Shown here in pieces: positions 36,828 to 44,487 of a DNA stretch of 64,000 bases. The DNA is from Glaciecola sp048820975 (GTDB lineage: Bacteria > Pseudomonadota > Gammaproteobacteria > Enterobacterales > Alteromonadaceae): contig NZ_JBMEUF010000002.1 of the NCBI RefSeq assembly GCF_048820975.1, positions 310,001 to 374,000 of the forward strand, given 5' to 3'. The notes beneath the pieces are model-generated. The model was given only the letters and a program-made list of their open reading frames with translations. It made no database searches and was not told where the DNA came from. Both the position numbers and the translations under genes were made by a program. The stretch's first letter is position 1. Each line of letters opens with the position of its first letter.

Positions 36828-37136
36828 CTACAACAAATCTGTTTTTTTAGTCTCAAACTCTTCCTCGGTTATGATACCGTTCTCTTTCAATTCATAGAGT
36901 TTCCGTATTTCATCAGCTGAGCTAGAAGAATTCTTTGAACTCTTGATGGGCATAATAAAACACCAAACTAAAGCAACAATCCAACCTAGCCCCCACAAAG
37001 CGGCACCGAAAATATTAACAAGAATAATTGGTATCTTATACGGGTGGTTCTTTTTTAACGCGATGAATGTCGGAAGGAAGAAAAGTGGCAATAGCACCAC
37101 CAAGAAAATTGCAACTTGCCAAATACTTATAGCCAT
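36828..37136 (-). CDS. Membrane protein: superinfection-immunity-like + SHOCT
   Basis: This 102-aa protein has two TM segments (about 6-24 and 35-63). The pattern F-L-P-T-F-I-A-L...H-P-Y...N-I-F-G-A...G-W-I-V-A-L-V-W resembles the Imm_superinfect domain first named from phage T4. A C-terminal SHOCT motif (E-I-R-K-L-Y-E-L-K-E-N-G-I-I-T-E-E-E-F) follows. Function is unknown; exclusion of phage DNA is only suggested by the domain name. It shares the most distal cassette with the next gene. Confidence 0.65.
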   Translation of the reverse strand: MAISIWQVAIFLVVLLPLFFLPTFIALKKNHPYKIPIILVNIFGAALWGLGWIVALVWCFIMPIKSSKNSSSSADEIRKLYELKENGIITEEEFETKKTDLL

Positions 37137-37171
37137 CTAAAACTCCTTTTATTCGGAATAATCACTTAGCG

Positions 37172-37582
37172 TTACCAAACACAAACTTCTGTTTCCAAAT
37201 AAATAGAATTTTCGTCCAACTCACCGCTCGGACATATAGTCACTGATTTTATTTGTACTAATTTGCCTTGCTGAACAGACTCATGTAGCCAAAAGTCTTC
37301 TCTATAGATGCTGTACTCAGGTTGAGATAAAAATGACTCATCACCACTAAAGTCATCATCTAAAGGTTGAATATCAACTGAATCGAATAATTGGCCATCT
37401 TCGAAACGTTCACCGACATGAGTTATTTTACCTTTCGCTACATCTTCCTCAATAAGCGCCCACCATGCATCACTTCCTATCTTTGGATTCGTTGCAAAAT
37501 ATTCGGGATAATCTTTTTCAATTTCTTTATTTACCGAAGATGCCCAATCGTTAGTTGATTTAATATCGAAGATAATGTCCAT
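37172..37582 (-). CDS. Hypothetical acidic protein, distal cassette
   Basis: This 136-aa acidic soluble protein without signal peptide is not recognised. It has W-W-A-L-I-E-E-D and several aromatic residues. It is read before the SHOCT protein, 36 bp apart, with no attC between, so both belong to one two-gene cassette. Confidence 0.6.
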   Translation of the reverse strand: MDIIFDIKSTNDWASSVNKEIEKDYPEYFATNPKIGSDAWWALIEEDVAKGKITHVGERFEDGQLFDSVDIQPLDDDFSGDESFLSQPEYSIYREDFWLHESVQQGKLVQIKSVTICPSGELDENSIYLETEVCVW

Positions 37583-37606
37583 ATTCTAAAACTTCCTTAA
37601 AGTACG

Positions 37607-37703
37607 TAACACTTGTTTAACGAGTTACCAGATTATGGCGAGCCGATTGCAAATGCAAACGGCATAACATGGGCTAGGCACCCCTGTTGAATTTTTGTTA
37701 TGT
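37607..37703 (-). other. attC site
   Basis: Long attC (about 97 bp) with TAAC at 37607 and core GTTATGT at 37697. It separates the distal two-gene cassette from the next. Confidence 0.8.
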
Positions 37704-38212
37704 CACAATTGGTAGGTAAATGTAGCTGAGCCTAGACGAAAAGAGTCTCCTCCACCCATACTCATACTGCTAAAAGACAACGTAATAGCAACGTCATCTG
37801 TGCCGACATTTTTATTGTAATCTGGCTCGCCCAACTCTATGCCCAAAGCCTTTTGTACTTGCGAGAAGTCCTCTTCTATAAAACGCTCGCCATTAATCGT
37901 AAAATTGCTTCCAACAAAATTGCTATTTTTAGTTAATGGTAAATCTCTATAATTAAACGAAAAAACATCGCCGATTTTGATTTCTCTGAGCTGACTTCGA
38001 GAAATCAATAAAGACAAAGATTTTCCGTATATTAATAAGGTACGGTTTTTGTTAATTTTGAACTTACCGTTTGGTTCACCTAAAGCTTTTATAACCTCTT
38101 CTTCAGAGTCAAGCCATTTGGCGCCCATAAAACCTTCATCAACTTTAAAGTCCAAGTTAGAAGCTTGAACACCAAATGATATTGATAAAATTATTAAAAC
38201 TAAAAATCTCAA
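37703..38212 (-). CDS. Hypothetical secreted protein (cassette)
   Basis: This protein of about 169 aa has a signal peptide (L-R-F-L-V-L-I-I-L-S-I-S-F-G-V-Q-A) and an otherwise unrecognised beta-rich sequence. The best start is TTG at 38212, placed 6 bp after a strong AAGGAG; the frame stays open upstream into the attC, but a start there would spoil the signal peptide. No function is proposed. Confidence 0.65.
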   Translation of the reverse strand: MRFLVLIILSISFGVQASNLDFKVDEGFMGAKWLDSEEEVIKALGEPNGKFKINKNRTLLIYGKSLSLLISRSQLREIKIGDVFSFNYRDLPLTKNSNFVGSNFTINGERFIEEDFSQVQKALGIELGEPDYNKNVGTDDVAITLSFSSMSMGGGDSFRLGSATFTYQL

Positions 38213-38230
38213 AAAATTCTCCTTGTGACA

Positions 38231-38296
38231 TAACACTTACAATAAGCGGCCATTTACCGCTCTTCTGGGCTGTCCGTCTTCATGTTTTTGTTAGCT
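38231..38296 (-). other. attC site
   Basis: Short attC, 66 bp, TAAC at 38231 and core GTTAGCT at 38290. Its minus strand encodes the last residues of the BrnA-like protein. Confidence 0.85.
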
Positions 38297-38520
38297 TCCC
38301 CAGCCTCTAGTCTCTCGGCTAACCAAACCTTTATAATTGATTGGCGAGTAACACCAATTCTTGATGCCTCCCTGTCCAGAGATTTGACCATCCAACTTGG
38401 AAAATCTACATTTACACGTTTAAGTGGTTGATTGGGTCGACGCACAGTAGATAAATCTAAGTCATCAATAATATCTTCTTGATTGTCGTCAAACTTTTTA
38501 TCGAAATCACTAGCTTTCAT
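38254..38520 (-). CDS. BrnA-like antitoxin (CopG/RHH type)
   Basis: This 88-aa protein has an acidic N-terminal toxin-binding part and a ribbon-helix-helix DNA-binding C-terminal half (K-R-V-N-V-D-F-P-S-W-M-V-K-S-L-D-R-E-A-S-R-I-G-V-T-R-Q-S-I). It follows a BrnT toxin gene with an 11-bp overlap, the usual toxin-first order. The final residues (N-K-N-M-K-T-D-S-P-E-E-R) and stop are encoded by the attC hairpin. Confidence 0.85.
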   Translation of the reverse strand: MKASDFDKKFDDNQEDIIDDLDLSTVRRPNQPLKRVNVDFPSWMVKSLDREASRIGVTRQSIIKVWLAERLEAGEANKNMKTDSPEER

Positions 38521-38773
38521 AAAGTGCCACCTCTGCTTTTCTTGAGCGTCGCACCGAAATAATGCGTATCAAATCACCGCGATACGTTATTACAGCGGTC
38601 CAAAATTTATCATCAATAAGACCAACAACGATATACCTCGGTTCCTCAACAAATTGCACTCTCACTTCAATGTGATAATCGTCCATCCATAGCTTTTGAG
38701 CATTCTCAAAATCGATACCATGCTTTGACAAGTTGGATATACTTTTCTGTTCATCATATTCAAAACTTTTCAT
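38510..38773 (-). CDS. BrnT-like ribonuclease toxin
   Basis: This 87-aa RelE-fold toxin starts F-E-Y-D-E-Q-K-S-I-S-N-L-S-K-H-G-I-D-F, the BrnT family signature, and ends with R-I-I-S-V-R-R-S-R-K. BrnT cleaves mRNA and is neutralised by BrnA. It is read first in the operon, directly behind a palindrome that may be its operator. Confidence 0.88.
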   Translation of the reverse strand: MKSFEYDEQKSISNLSKHGIDFENAQKLWMDDYHIEVRVQFVEEPRYIVVGLIDDKFWTAVITYRGDLIRIISVRRSRKAEVALYES

Positions 38774-38792
38774 AGGTATAGAAATTATACCT
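38774..38792 (-). promoter_or_regulatory. Palindromic operator candidate of brnTA
   Basis: The inverted repeat AGGTATA-GAAAT-TATACCT directly abuts the BrnT start codon. It fits autorepression by the BrnA ribbon-helix-helix dimer; the match is by eye. Confidence 0.6.
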
Positions 38793-38829
38793 ATTTAGAA
38801 AAAACAGCAAGATAAATTTGAAGGGAAGC

Positions 38830-38913
38830 TAACACTTAGCTAAGGGGCAATTACATGGTGCTATAATGGCGAAGCCGCACCATGTAATTGTCCCCTTAAG
38901 CGCCTTGTTAGCC
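38830..38913 (-). other. attC site
   Basis: attC of about 84 bp, TAAC at 38830, core GTTAGCC at 38907. Its middle holds the inverted pair TACATGGTGC / GCACCATGTA. Confidence 0.82.
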
Positions 38914-39585
38914 ACACGACACCCGTTGTAAGGTGTAATCGTTGTTAAAAACTTGAGAGCCACTATCATAAGAATTAATAAGTATTGAGCCATCATTTAA
39001 TAGCCATGATGACACAGGTGCACCTATCAACCCATAATACTTATGTAACTCAAATTCTTTATCCAAAAGGTAAAGAATCCCTTTATTAGTTGATAAATGA
39101 GCTATACCTGAAACTATCAAAAGACCACCCTCAATTACATAAATGTCCTCAATATTCATATTCTTGATAAGAGTTACGTTCCCATTTTCATCTATTCTAA
39201 CGATTTCACCTCCAAACTCGCCATTATTAAAGCCAGCAATAACTGATTTTTCAAAACGCACAGCGAAGCTTGGTTGTATAGTTAATTCTTCTATAGGTGT
39301 TTTACCTGCCTCATTCCTTTTTTGTGAATTTGGGAAAGTCTTTTTGTACTTGTAAGTTGTGAGGTCAATTAATTCGTAAAGCCACTGTGGTTCGCTCTCT
39401 GGTAAATGCTTGACTTTGTGAAAGAAACTTGGATAGTCGAAAGACAACTTAGATTCCAGAGCAAGGTCAAAAGTCATTTTTGCAGGATGAGGATCTGCTC
39501 TATATTCTCCACACTCAATTGTAGGAATCACTTCTGTAGAAAAAGCAAAATTTGATGTCAATATAAGCGCAAAAAATAACTTCAT
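38908..39585 (-). CDS. Hypothetical secreted protein (cassette)
   Basis: This 225-aa protein has a signal peptide (residues 1-16, cleavage near N-F-A-F-S) and short beta-propeller-like repeats (E-I-V-R-I-D-E-N-G-N-V; G-I-L-Y-L-L-D). A Cys pair (Cys25 and Cys224) could form a disulphide. It is not assigned to a family. Its stop TAA is supplied by the attC core. Confidence 0.65.
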   Translation of the reverse strand: MKLFFALILTSNFAFSTEVIPTIECGEYRADPHPAKMTFDLALESKLSFDYPSFFHKVKHLPESEPQWLYELIDLTTYKYKKTFPNSQKRNEAGKTPIEELTIQPSFAVRFEKSVIAGFNNGEFGGEIVRIDENGNVTLIKNMNIEDIYVIEGGLLIVSGIAHLSTNKGILYLLDKEFELHKYYGLIGAPVSSWLLNDGSILINSYDSGSQVFNNDYTLQRVSCG

Positions 39586-39601
39586 TGTTACCTCGTGTAG
39601 C

Positions 39602-39713
39602 TAACTTCCCACTAAGGGGCGATAACACATGGGCTACAATTAGGAACGAAGTGACGCAGCCCATGTGTTAGCGTCCCAGCGAGGTTACGAGCGTTTTAAT
39701 GTGATTGTTAGAT
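39602..39713 (-). other. attC site
   Basis: Long attC, about 112 bp, TAAC at 39602, core GTTAGAT at 39707. Its central part (ACACATGGGCTA...AGCCCATGTGT) is almost identical to the attC at 53858. Confidence 0.85.
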
Positions 39714-40066
39714 TACTTTATTAGCCTTAGTGAATATCTATACCTGTACACCTGACCTTGATTAGCCTTGATTGCTGCAAGGACTATTTCAAAACATGCA
39801 TAAATACAAAAAAATAAGGCTATAACAACTCCAAAACCAAACGGCCACAGCAGAAAGCAAATTGTACCTACTAAATAACATAGGATTTGAAAGTTTATGG
39901 CTTCTTTACCATTTTCATTTACCAAGTCTGACTCTTTTCTTTTAAGTAACCATAAAGTTAATACACCTATAAAATTACCAAAAGGAATACCAAAACTTAT
40001 AAAAGAAATTAAGTGACAGAAAATAGCCCAAACTTTATATTCATTTTTAGTTTCATCTAATTCCAT
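39713..40066 (-). CDS. DUF4870-like membrane protein
   Basis: This 117-aa protein has about three TM segments and the DUF4870 pattern I-F-C-H-L-I-S-F...F-G-N-F...N-G-K-E-A-I-N-F-Q. It ends in a basic tail. Function unknown. Confidence 0.75.
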   Translation of the reverse strand: MELDETKNEYKVWAIFCHLISFISFGIPFGNFIGVLTLWLLKRKESDLVNENGKEAINFQILCYLVGTICFLLWPFGFGVVIALFFCIYACFEIVLAAIKANQGQVYRYRYSLRLIK

Positions 40067-40091
40067 TTTCTCAATCCTATGCTAGTAAACT

Positions 40092-40188
40092 TAACACTTG
40101 CGATAAGCGGCGAAAACCGCTCTTGCCAAAATGATCTTGACCCGTTAAAACGGACACCTACAAAATCCGGTTCACGGTTTTGTTATGC
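40092..40188 (-). other. attC site
   Basis: attC of about 97 bp, TAAC at 40092, core GTTATGC at 40182. Confidence 0.82.
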
Positions 40189-40197
40189 ACGATCCGG

Positions 40198-40653
40198 CTA
40201 CTTCATTAAGATATCTGATAAAAACTTAATATTATAGATTTTTATTTCGCCATCTTTAGCCTGCATACTTAGTTGAACATGAGCTAAGCCCGTATCAAAA
40301 GTAATTGGTACCAAATAAGTTGCCGAAGTATTGCTCGAACCATTGATCGACGAAACTGTTTTGAAGTTTATTAATTCGGGATCGCCAATAGACACGATAC
40401 TTCCTAGTTTAGAGAACTTGCTAAGATACAGATTCCATTGCTCTTGTGAAGAAGCTGAAAAAACCTCCTCTGCAAAATTATTTTTGTATTCTACTATTTC
40501 CCACTTAGTCAACTTGGGCATTACTTGATTGATAAAAGGGACGAAGATTTGATTATTATCTACAGTTTTCGTCGACACAAAAACACCTATACCGACTATA
40601 AAAAGCACTATAGATAACAATCCTATGGCTAAATATTTAAATACCTTTTTCAT
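40198..40653 (-). CDS. Hypothetical membrane-anchored protein (cassette)
   Basis: This 151-aa protein has one N-terminal TM helix (about residues 7-28) and an extracytoplasmic domain of unknown family, with a repeated beta pattern. The cassette boundary upstream of it (40668) is a truncated attC, so this cassette may be fused to the next. Confidence 0.6.
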   Translation of the reverse strand: MKKVFKYLAIGLLSIVLFIVGIGVFVSTKTVDNNQIFVPFINQVMPKLTKWEIVEYKNNFAEEVFSASSQEQWNLYLSKFSKLGSIVSIGDPELINFKTVSSINGSSNTSATYLVPITFDTGLAHVQLSMQAKDGEIKIYNIKFLSDILMK

Positions 40654-40667
40654 TTCTACTCCATTAG

Positions 40668-40697
40668 TGCCAAAATCCGCTTATGCATTTGTTATAC
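40668..40697 (-). other. Truncated attC remnant
   Basis: Only one half of a short attC is present: TGCCAAAATCCGCTT followed by GTTATAC at 40691. The opposite TAAC/AAGCGG half is missing and replaced by unrelated sequence next to the ATG of the neighbouring gene. Confidence 0.65.
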
Positions 40698-40706
40698 GTG
40701 CGATTT

Positions 40707-41123
40707 TTATTCATAACACTTTTTCAAGTTAACTATTAACCTTAGAATGTCAGATTTACTGCAATAAGAACTGGTGAAACTATGCATGCTAAAAAGTAAG
40801 AAGCCTGATATAGAAGTTTTTACTTTAAACCCTTCAGGCTCACAATAACCTTTGAAACGTAACTTAACAGTCGTGACTACGCCGACTCTTAGTTTTATAG
40901 TTGCAATCGAACTGCCTGGCCCTAACTTTTCCAAAGCGCCAATTAATTCCTTGAGTGCGTTAAGATTCAAAGGGTTCACCACATCAACATTGTATGAATC
41001 CGATCCGGCACAATGAATACGATATCCATATTTACCACTATTTTTCAGTAACCCAAACGTAAATATAGCTGAATCAATATTTATTCTTGAATGAATTGAT
41101 TGAAAAGCCAAATCAAAGTCCAC
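40707..41123 (-). CDS. Hypothetical protein (cassette)
   Basis: This protein of up to 138 aa is not recognised. It has no signal peptide; the C-terminus holds Ser/Cys-rich F-S-M-H-S-F-T-S-S-Y-C. The only early starts are GTG 41123, next to the attC core, or TTG 41111 with AGGTGG upstream, so the start is unsure. Confidence 0.5.
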   Translation of the reverse strand: MDFDLAFQSIHSRINIDSAIFTFGLLKNSGKYGYRIHCAGSDSYNVDVVNPLNLNALKELIGALEKLGPGSSIATIKLRVGVVTTVKLRFKGYCEPEGFKVKTSISGFLLFSMHSFTSSYCSKSDILRLIVNLKKCYE

Positions 41124-41130
41124 CTACGTA

Positions 41131-41192
41131 TAACACCAAATTAAGCGGTTTTGGCCGCTCTTGCCAATATCCGCTTGATTGTTTTGTTAACT
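41131..41192 (-). other. attC site
   Basis: Short attC, 62 bp, TAAC at 41131, core GTTAACT at 41186; stem AAGCGG / CCGCTT. Confidence 0.87.
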
Positions 41193-41768
41193 GCCATTTA
41201 CCATCCGAGTCCATTCAGAGTTTATATTCTGTGATGAAGCATCTATATGTTGCGTTAAATCAGCACCTAAAAAGAGGTACTCAACTGATCGTGGGTTAAA
41301 AAATAATTTGTCTTCGAAAAATATATCACTTTCTTTTATTTGAGAGTACCCATTCATTTTGACTCTACGTAAGATGTTTAGCCGAAACTTACCGCCCTTC
41401 CATTTAAATTGAAATCCTTCAAATGCTCCTAATTCAGACGGAACTAATGCCTTTTCAGACTCACTATTAGATGAAACAATTGTTATCTGTGGAGTCATCG
41501 TTTCTTTATTAGCCTTGATACCAAATAAAACATACTTTGTCCGCGTTTCATCCCACACACGGAACATTGCTCCAGATTCAGCTGGGCTTTCAAAGTCTAA
41601 TTTAGTAACTTCCAAAAACACTGTGAAATAACAGTCGTCCTCACAATTGACCATAAATGAGTTCATTTCTGCATTGCCACTTGGAGTGCTATGCTTACTC
41701 GAAAACAAATGCTGGGAAAAAGCATCCTGACAAAGACCCAATAAAAAAATAACGAAAAACATTCTCAT
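41187..41768 (-). CDS. Hypothetical secreted protein (cassette)
   Basis: This 193-aa protein has a signal peptide (residues 1-18, cleavage near D-A-F-S) and a beta-rich domain with the pair C-E-D-D-C. The pattern recalls lectin-like folds, but no family is assigned. The stop codon is in the attC core. Confidence 0.62.
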   Translation of the reverse strand: MRMFFVIFLLGLCQDAFSQHLFSSKHSTPSGNAEMNSFMVNCEDDCYFTVFLEVTKLDFESPAESGAMFRVWDETRTKYVLFGIKANKETMTPQITIVSSNSESEKALVPSELGAFEGFQFKWKGGKFRLNILRRVKMNGYSQIKESDIFFEDKLFFNPRSVEYLFLGADLTQHIDASSQNINSEWTRMVNGS

Positions 41769-41797
41769 ACAAACTTCCTTTATGCCTCCATGGCAGT

Positions 41798-41863
41798 TAA
41801 CACTTACAATAAGCGGTTTTCACGCGCTCTTCGAGAAAATCTGTCTTAATTGTTTTGTATGGC
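41798..41863 (-). other. attC site with altered core
   Basis: Short attC; TAAC at 41798, but the right core reads GTATGGC (41857), one T short of GTTATGGC. Recombination at this core may be impaired. Confidence 0.75.
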
Positions 41864-41894
41864 AACGATGCTGTTAAATGCGCATTACTATGCG

Positions 41895-41900
41895 TATAAT
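41895..41900 (+). promoter_or_regulatory. Probable -10 box of ccdAB
   Basis: A perfect TATAAT lies 28 bp before the CcdA start, inside a near-palindrome ATGCGCAT-TACT-ATGCGTAT (41879-41898) that may be the CcdAB operator. The -35 is weak (TGTTAA at 41872). Confidence 0.55.
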
Positions 41901-41927
41901 CTGATAAAAATACTTTGGAGATATTCA

Positions 41928-42173
41928 ATGGCTGACCTCTACGATATAGCTGCACCTAAAAAAGCGACTAATTTAAGCCTCAATAGTGATTTACTGGCAA
42001 AAGCTAGAGGCTTACAACTTAACTTGTCAGCAACATTAGAGCAAGCACTTAGTGAAAAACTCAAAACTATTGAAAGCGAAAAATGGAAAAAGGAAAACCA
42101 AGCAGCAGTCTCAGCTTACAACGAATTTGTCGTTGAGAATGGTTGTTTAGGTGATGAATACAGGGAGTTTTAA
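41928..42173 (+). CDS. ccdA: CcdA-type antitoxin
   Basis: This 81-aa protein has an N-terminal RHH-like part (K-K-A-T-N-L-S-L-N-S-D-L-L-A-K-A-R) and a C-terminal toxin-binding tail (E-N-Q-A-A-V-S-A-Y-N-E-F-V-V-E-N-G), the CcdA pattern. It is placed before ccdB with a 1-bp overlap (TAATG). The pair runs against the array with its own promoter. ATG 41928 with TTTGGAG upstream is chosen over a longer frame beginning in the attC. Confidence 0.92.
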   Translation: MADLYDIAAPKKATNLSLNSDLLAKARGLQLNLSATLEQALSEKLKTIESEKWKKENQAAVSAYNEFVVENGCLGDEYREF

Positions 42174-42490
42174 TGCCGCAATTCGATGTCTATTCAAATC
42201 CAAGCAGGATTACAAAAGCAGCGTACCCATACCTAGTCGACATACAGAATGAAGTTATAGATGAATTAGCTACGAGATTAGTTGTTCCTCTGACGGCGGT
42301 GAGCATGAAGCCGACCATGTTCATGAAAAAACTAACACCCGAAATAAATTTTGATGGTCGTAACTATATGTTTATGACTCAGCAGTTAACATCTATTCCA
42401 AAGGAAAAACTCAAAGATCCAGTAGGAACCTTGAAATCTGCTAGAGAACTGCTGATAGATGCGATAGATTTCGCTATTACTGGCATATAA
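42173..42490 (+). CDS. ccdB: CcdB-type gyrase-poison toxin
   Basis: This 105-aa toxin shows the CcdB pattern from F-D-V-Y through Y-P-Y-L-V-D-I-Q to L-V-V-P-L, and M-T-Q-Q-L-T-S-I-P. CcdB traps DNA gyrase. The C-terminus is I-T-G-I rather than the F-plasmid ending with W-G-I; as I recall, the Vibrio fischeri integron CcdB has the same I-T-G-I end. Its stop codon TAA is part of the following attC. Confidence 0.92.
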   Translation: MPQFDVYSNPSRITKAAYPYLVDIQNEVIDELATRLVVPLTAVSMKPTMFMKKLTPEINFDGRNYMFMTQQLTSIPKEKLKDPVGTLKSARELLIDAIDFAITGI

Positions 42491-42549
42491 CACCAAATTA
42501 AGCGGCGTTGCCCGCTCTTGCCAGCATCCGGTTCATTAATTTGTTTTAC
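42488..42549 (-). other. attC site with altered core
   Basis: Short attC, TAAC at 42488 (shared with the ccdB stop); the right core reads GTTTTAC, unlike GTTRNNY elsewhere. Confidence 0.78.
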
Positions 42550-42558
42550 GTTTTAATC

Positions 42559-42822
42559 TCACCAAAACTTCCACCACTTTTTTGCACTTATTTTTTCATT
42601 TTTTATTTTTTTCACACTCACTTTCTTATGTTCAATTTGTCGTTTCTTCTGAAAATTATAAAGCTCAATAAGCCCATCTTTAAGTGATGTAACATTACCT
42701 TGAATCAGCTTATGTTCCGGATCAATTCGCAAACCCACTAACCACTTGTCATATATTTCATTAAAAAATGCCACTCCTTTTACATCTAGTTCCTTTTGAA
42801 AAAATTCTCCGTTCTCAACCAC
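42559..42822 (-). CDS. Hypothetical Lys-rich small protein (cassette)
   Basis: The frame codes for about 87 aa with a Lys-rich C-terminal half (K-K-V-S-V-K-K-I-K-N-E-K-I) and ends K-W-W-K-F-W. No ATG opens it; GTG 42822 follows a GGAGG that is too close, and the frame stays open to GTG 42840 in the attC. It may be a gene with a damaged 5' end. Family not recognised. Confidence 0.4.
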   Translation of the reverse strand: MVENGEFFQKELDVKGVAFFNEIYDKWLVGLRIDPEHKLIQGNVTSLKDGLIELYNFQKKRQIEHKKVSVKKIKNEKISAKKWWKFW

Positions 42823-42834
42823 TGCCTCCAAACA

Positions 42835-42899
42835 TAACACTCACATAATCGGCGATTTACCGCTCTTGTGAATCGGCCGTCTTAATGTTTTTGTTATGT
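42835..42899 (-). other. attC site
   Basis: Short attC, TAAC at 42835, core GTTATGT at 42893. The minus strand encodes the tail of the next listed gene. Confidence 0.86.
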
Positions 42900-43228
42900 G
42901 CGTAAATATCAAGCACCGCTTCAGTTGCTGAGGTTATAGCTGCCACTCCACGCAAGGTGATGTCGACATCTAGTTCTATGTATGAACCTAAGTTAGCTGT
43001 AAACGCTGCAAAGCTGTCCTTTAACTCAGCGAGATAAACCTTTTCAAACGTTTTGCAACTCGAAATGTTTTTCATTTTGGAAGATATGCATTCTTTGCTT
43101 AAATCAACCGCCGCCTCATATTTTACAACCAATTTTTCTAATTGCGCTTTGTCGTCAATATTCTCAGCGAACAAGTAAAAACTAGCGAAAGAAAAAACTA
43201 TAATTACTAACTTTAAAATTCTAAACAT
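42857..43228 (-). CDS. Hypothetical secreted helical protein (cassette)
   Basis: This 123-aa protein has a signal peptide (residues 1-21) and a helical body with two Cys (K-E-C-I...S-S-C-K). The C-terminal tail N-K-N-I-K-T-A-D-S-Q-E-R and stop are encoded by the attC and match the BrnA tail pattern. Function unknown. Confidence 0.6.
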   Translation of the reverse strand: MFRILKLVIIVFSFASFYLFAENIDDKAQLEKLVVKYEAAVDLSKECISSKMKNISSCKTFEKVYLAELKDSFAAFTANLGSYIELDVDITLRGVAAITSATEAVLDIYAHNKNIKTADSQER

Positions 43229-43246
43229 AATATTCCTTTTCGAACA

Positions 43247-43352
43247 TAACTTTTAAATAAGGGGCGCAGGCAAGCAGGGCATAATAGCGAAGCCGCCCTG
43301 CGTGTATGCGTCCCAGCCCGCGCAGCGGGCAAGCTTGATTTTTTTGTTATAC
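43247..43352 (-). other. attC site
   Basis: Long attC, about 106 bp, TAAC at 43247, core GTTATAC at 43346; GC-rich inner stem (GGGGCGCAGG...). Confidence 0.83.
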
Positions 43353-43358
43353 ACAAGG

Positions 43359-43742
43359 CTACTCCTTAATAAGTTTAAGCACTTCACTGTTTTCGGAGTC
43401 GAAGACAGATAGCGATGTGTCATTTAACTTGATTGTGACGAATACATATTTGTCTTTGTAGCCATTGTACATTTCCCCAACCCACTCAGTTTCTGTTGAT
43501 TGAACAATATTTTTGATGATTGTGAGGCCAGAGTTTTGTTTATGAGTCTGGTGTTCTTTAACACTTGCTACACCAGTTGTTAAATTGAATTCGATTAGAG
43601 CTGGTTTTGTTGGATGCTTCCAAACGCCTTCTATTGTTGATGAAGCAACTGCACTTATTGTTAATAAACAGGTGCCTATGAAAACAGAAAATAGAAGAGA
43701 CGTTTTAGTTTTATTTATTTGAATCTTCCTGATTTTGCGCAT
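43359..43742 (-). CDS. Hypothetical exported protein, lipocalin-like
   Basis: This 127-aa protein has an N-terminal basic and hydrophobic segment (S-L-L-F-S-V-F-I-G-T-C-L-L-T-I-S-A-V-A), then I-E-G-V-W-K-H-P, a motif seen at the start of small lipocalin/DUF2147-like barrels. Export is likely; ligand unknown. Confidence 0.55.
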   Translation of the reverse strand: MRKIRKIQINKTKTSLLFSVFIGTCLLTISAVASSTIEGVWKHPTKPALIEFNLTTGVASVKEHQTHKQNSGLTIIKNIVQSTETEWVGEMYNGYKDKYVFVTIKLNDTSLSVFDSENSEVLKLIKE

Positions 43743-43748
43743 TGTGTA

Positions 43749-43811
43749 TAACACTTTCTATAACCGGTGGTGGCCGCTCTTGCCGAAATCCGCTTGATGC
43801 ATTTGTTATAC
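43749..43811 (-). other. attC site
   Basis: Short attC, 63 bp, TAAC at 43749, core GTTATAC at 43805. Confidence 0.87.
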
Positions 43812-44117
43812 GCTGCCTGCTCGTTCTACCACCAAAATTCTAGCTTGGCCTTTAGGGTGAGCAACATGTTCAGTTCCAACTGATGCAAAAAATATATCTC
43901 CCGGGTTTAAAACTGCAGACTTAACCTCGCTGTTTTCTTTGTAGAGCATTTCAACAACACCATCCATTACTGCAAAAACTTCTTCGCCGTCATTTACATG
44001 CCACTTGTAAGGTTTGTCAGTCCAATGCAAACGAGTGGTAATACCGTTCATACTGGCAATATCCTTTGCACCCCATGCTTTACTTGCAGTGAACTCTTTA
44101 CTTCTAATTACTTCCAC
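43806..44117 (-). CDS. Cupin-domain protein (cassette)
   Basis: This 103-aa single-domain cupin has motif 1 W-H-V-N-D-G-E-E-V-F-A-V-M-D-G and motif 2 around L-N-P-G-D-I-F-F...G-T-E-H-V-A-H-P. His and Glu ligands are in place for a metal. Such small cupins are often sugar or aromatic-binding enzymes; no substrate can be named. Its stop is in the attC core and it has a good AAGGAA site. Confidence 0.82.
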   Translation of the reverse strand: MEVIRSKEFTASKAWGAKDIASMNGITTRLHWTDKPYKWHVNDGEEVFAVMDGVVEMLYKENSEVKSAVLNPGDIFFASVGTEHVAHPKGQARILVVERAGSV

Positions 44118-44151
44118 TATAGTTCCTTTTTCTACGAGATTTTAAAGCTTA

Positions 44152-44217
44152 TAACACCAAATTAAGCGGCGAAATACTGCTCTCGTATTTTGTCTGTCTT
44201 CAATTTTTTTGTTAGCA
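44152..44217 (-). other. attC site
   Basis: Short attC, 66 bp, TAAC at 44152, core GTTAGCA at 44211. Confidence 0.86.
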
Positions 44218-44223
44218 GTCGAT

Positions 44224-44487
44224 TCACTCATAGTGACTCCATAGACGCAGAACTTTAACTACTTTCTCTTCTTCATAAACTTGATAAACCAATCTATGTT
44301 GAATATTAATTCTTCGTGAGAAGGCACCAGCAAGGTCTCCAACTAACTTTTCAAATGATGGGGGGCTAGTATACGGATCTTTTTCAATTATATTTAGTAA
44401 GACTTTTGCCTTGCTTTTTAGACCGCTGCTAGCGAGCTTTCTAGCATCTTTTTGTGCTTGTTTGGTATAGACAACTTTCCATGTCAC
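44224..44487 (-). CDS. yoeB: YoeB/Txe-family ribonuclease toxin
   Basis: This 87-aa RelE-superfamily toxin has family blocks W-K-V-V-Y-T-K-Q-A-Q-K-D, L-V-G-D-L-A-G-A-F-S-R-R-I-N-I-Q-H-R-L-V-Y-Q-V and the C-terminal R-L-W-S-H-Y-E. YoeB cleaves mRNA on the ribosome. GTG 44487 overlaps the antitoxin stop (GTGA) and gives the normal length; the longer frame lies inside the antitoxin gene. Confidence 0.92.
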   Translation of the reverse strand: MTWKVVYTKQAQKDARKLASSGLKSKAKVLLNIIEKDPYTSPPSFEKLVGDLAGAFSRRINIQHRLVYQVYEEEKVVKVLRLWSHYE

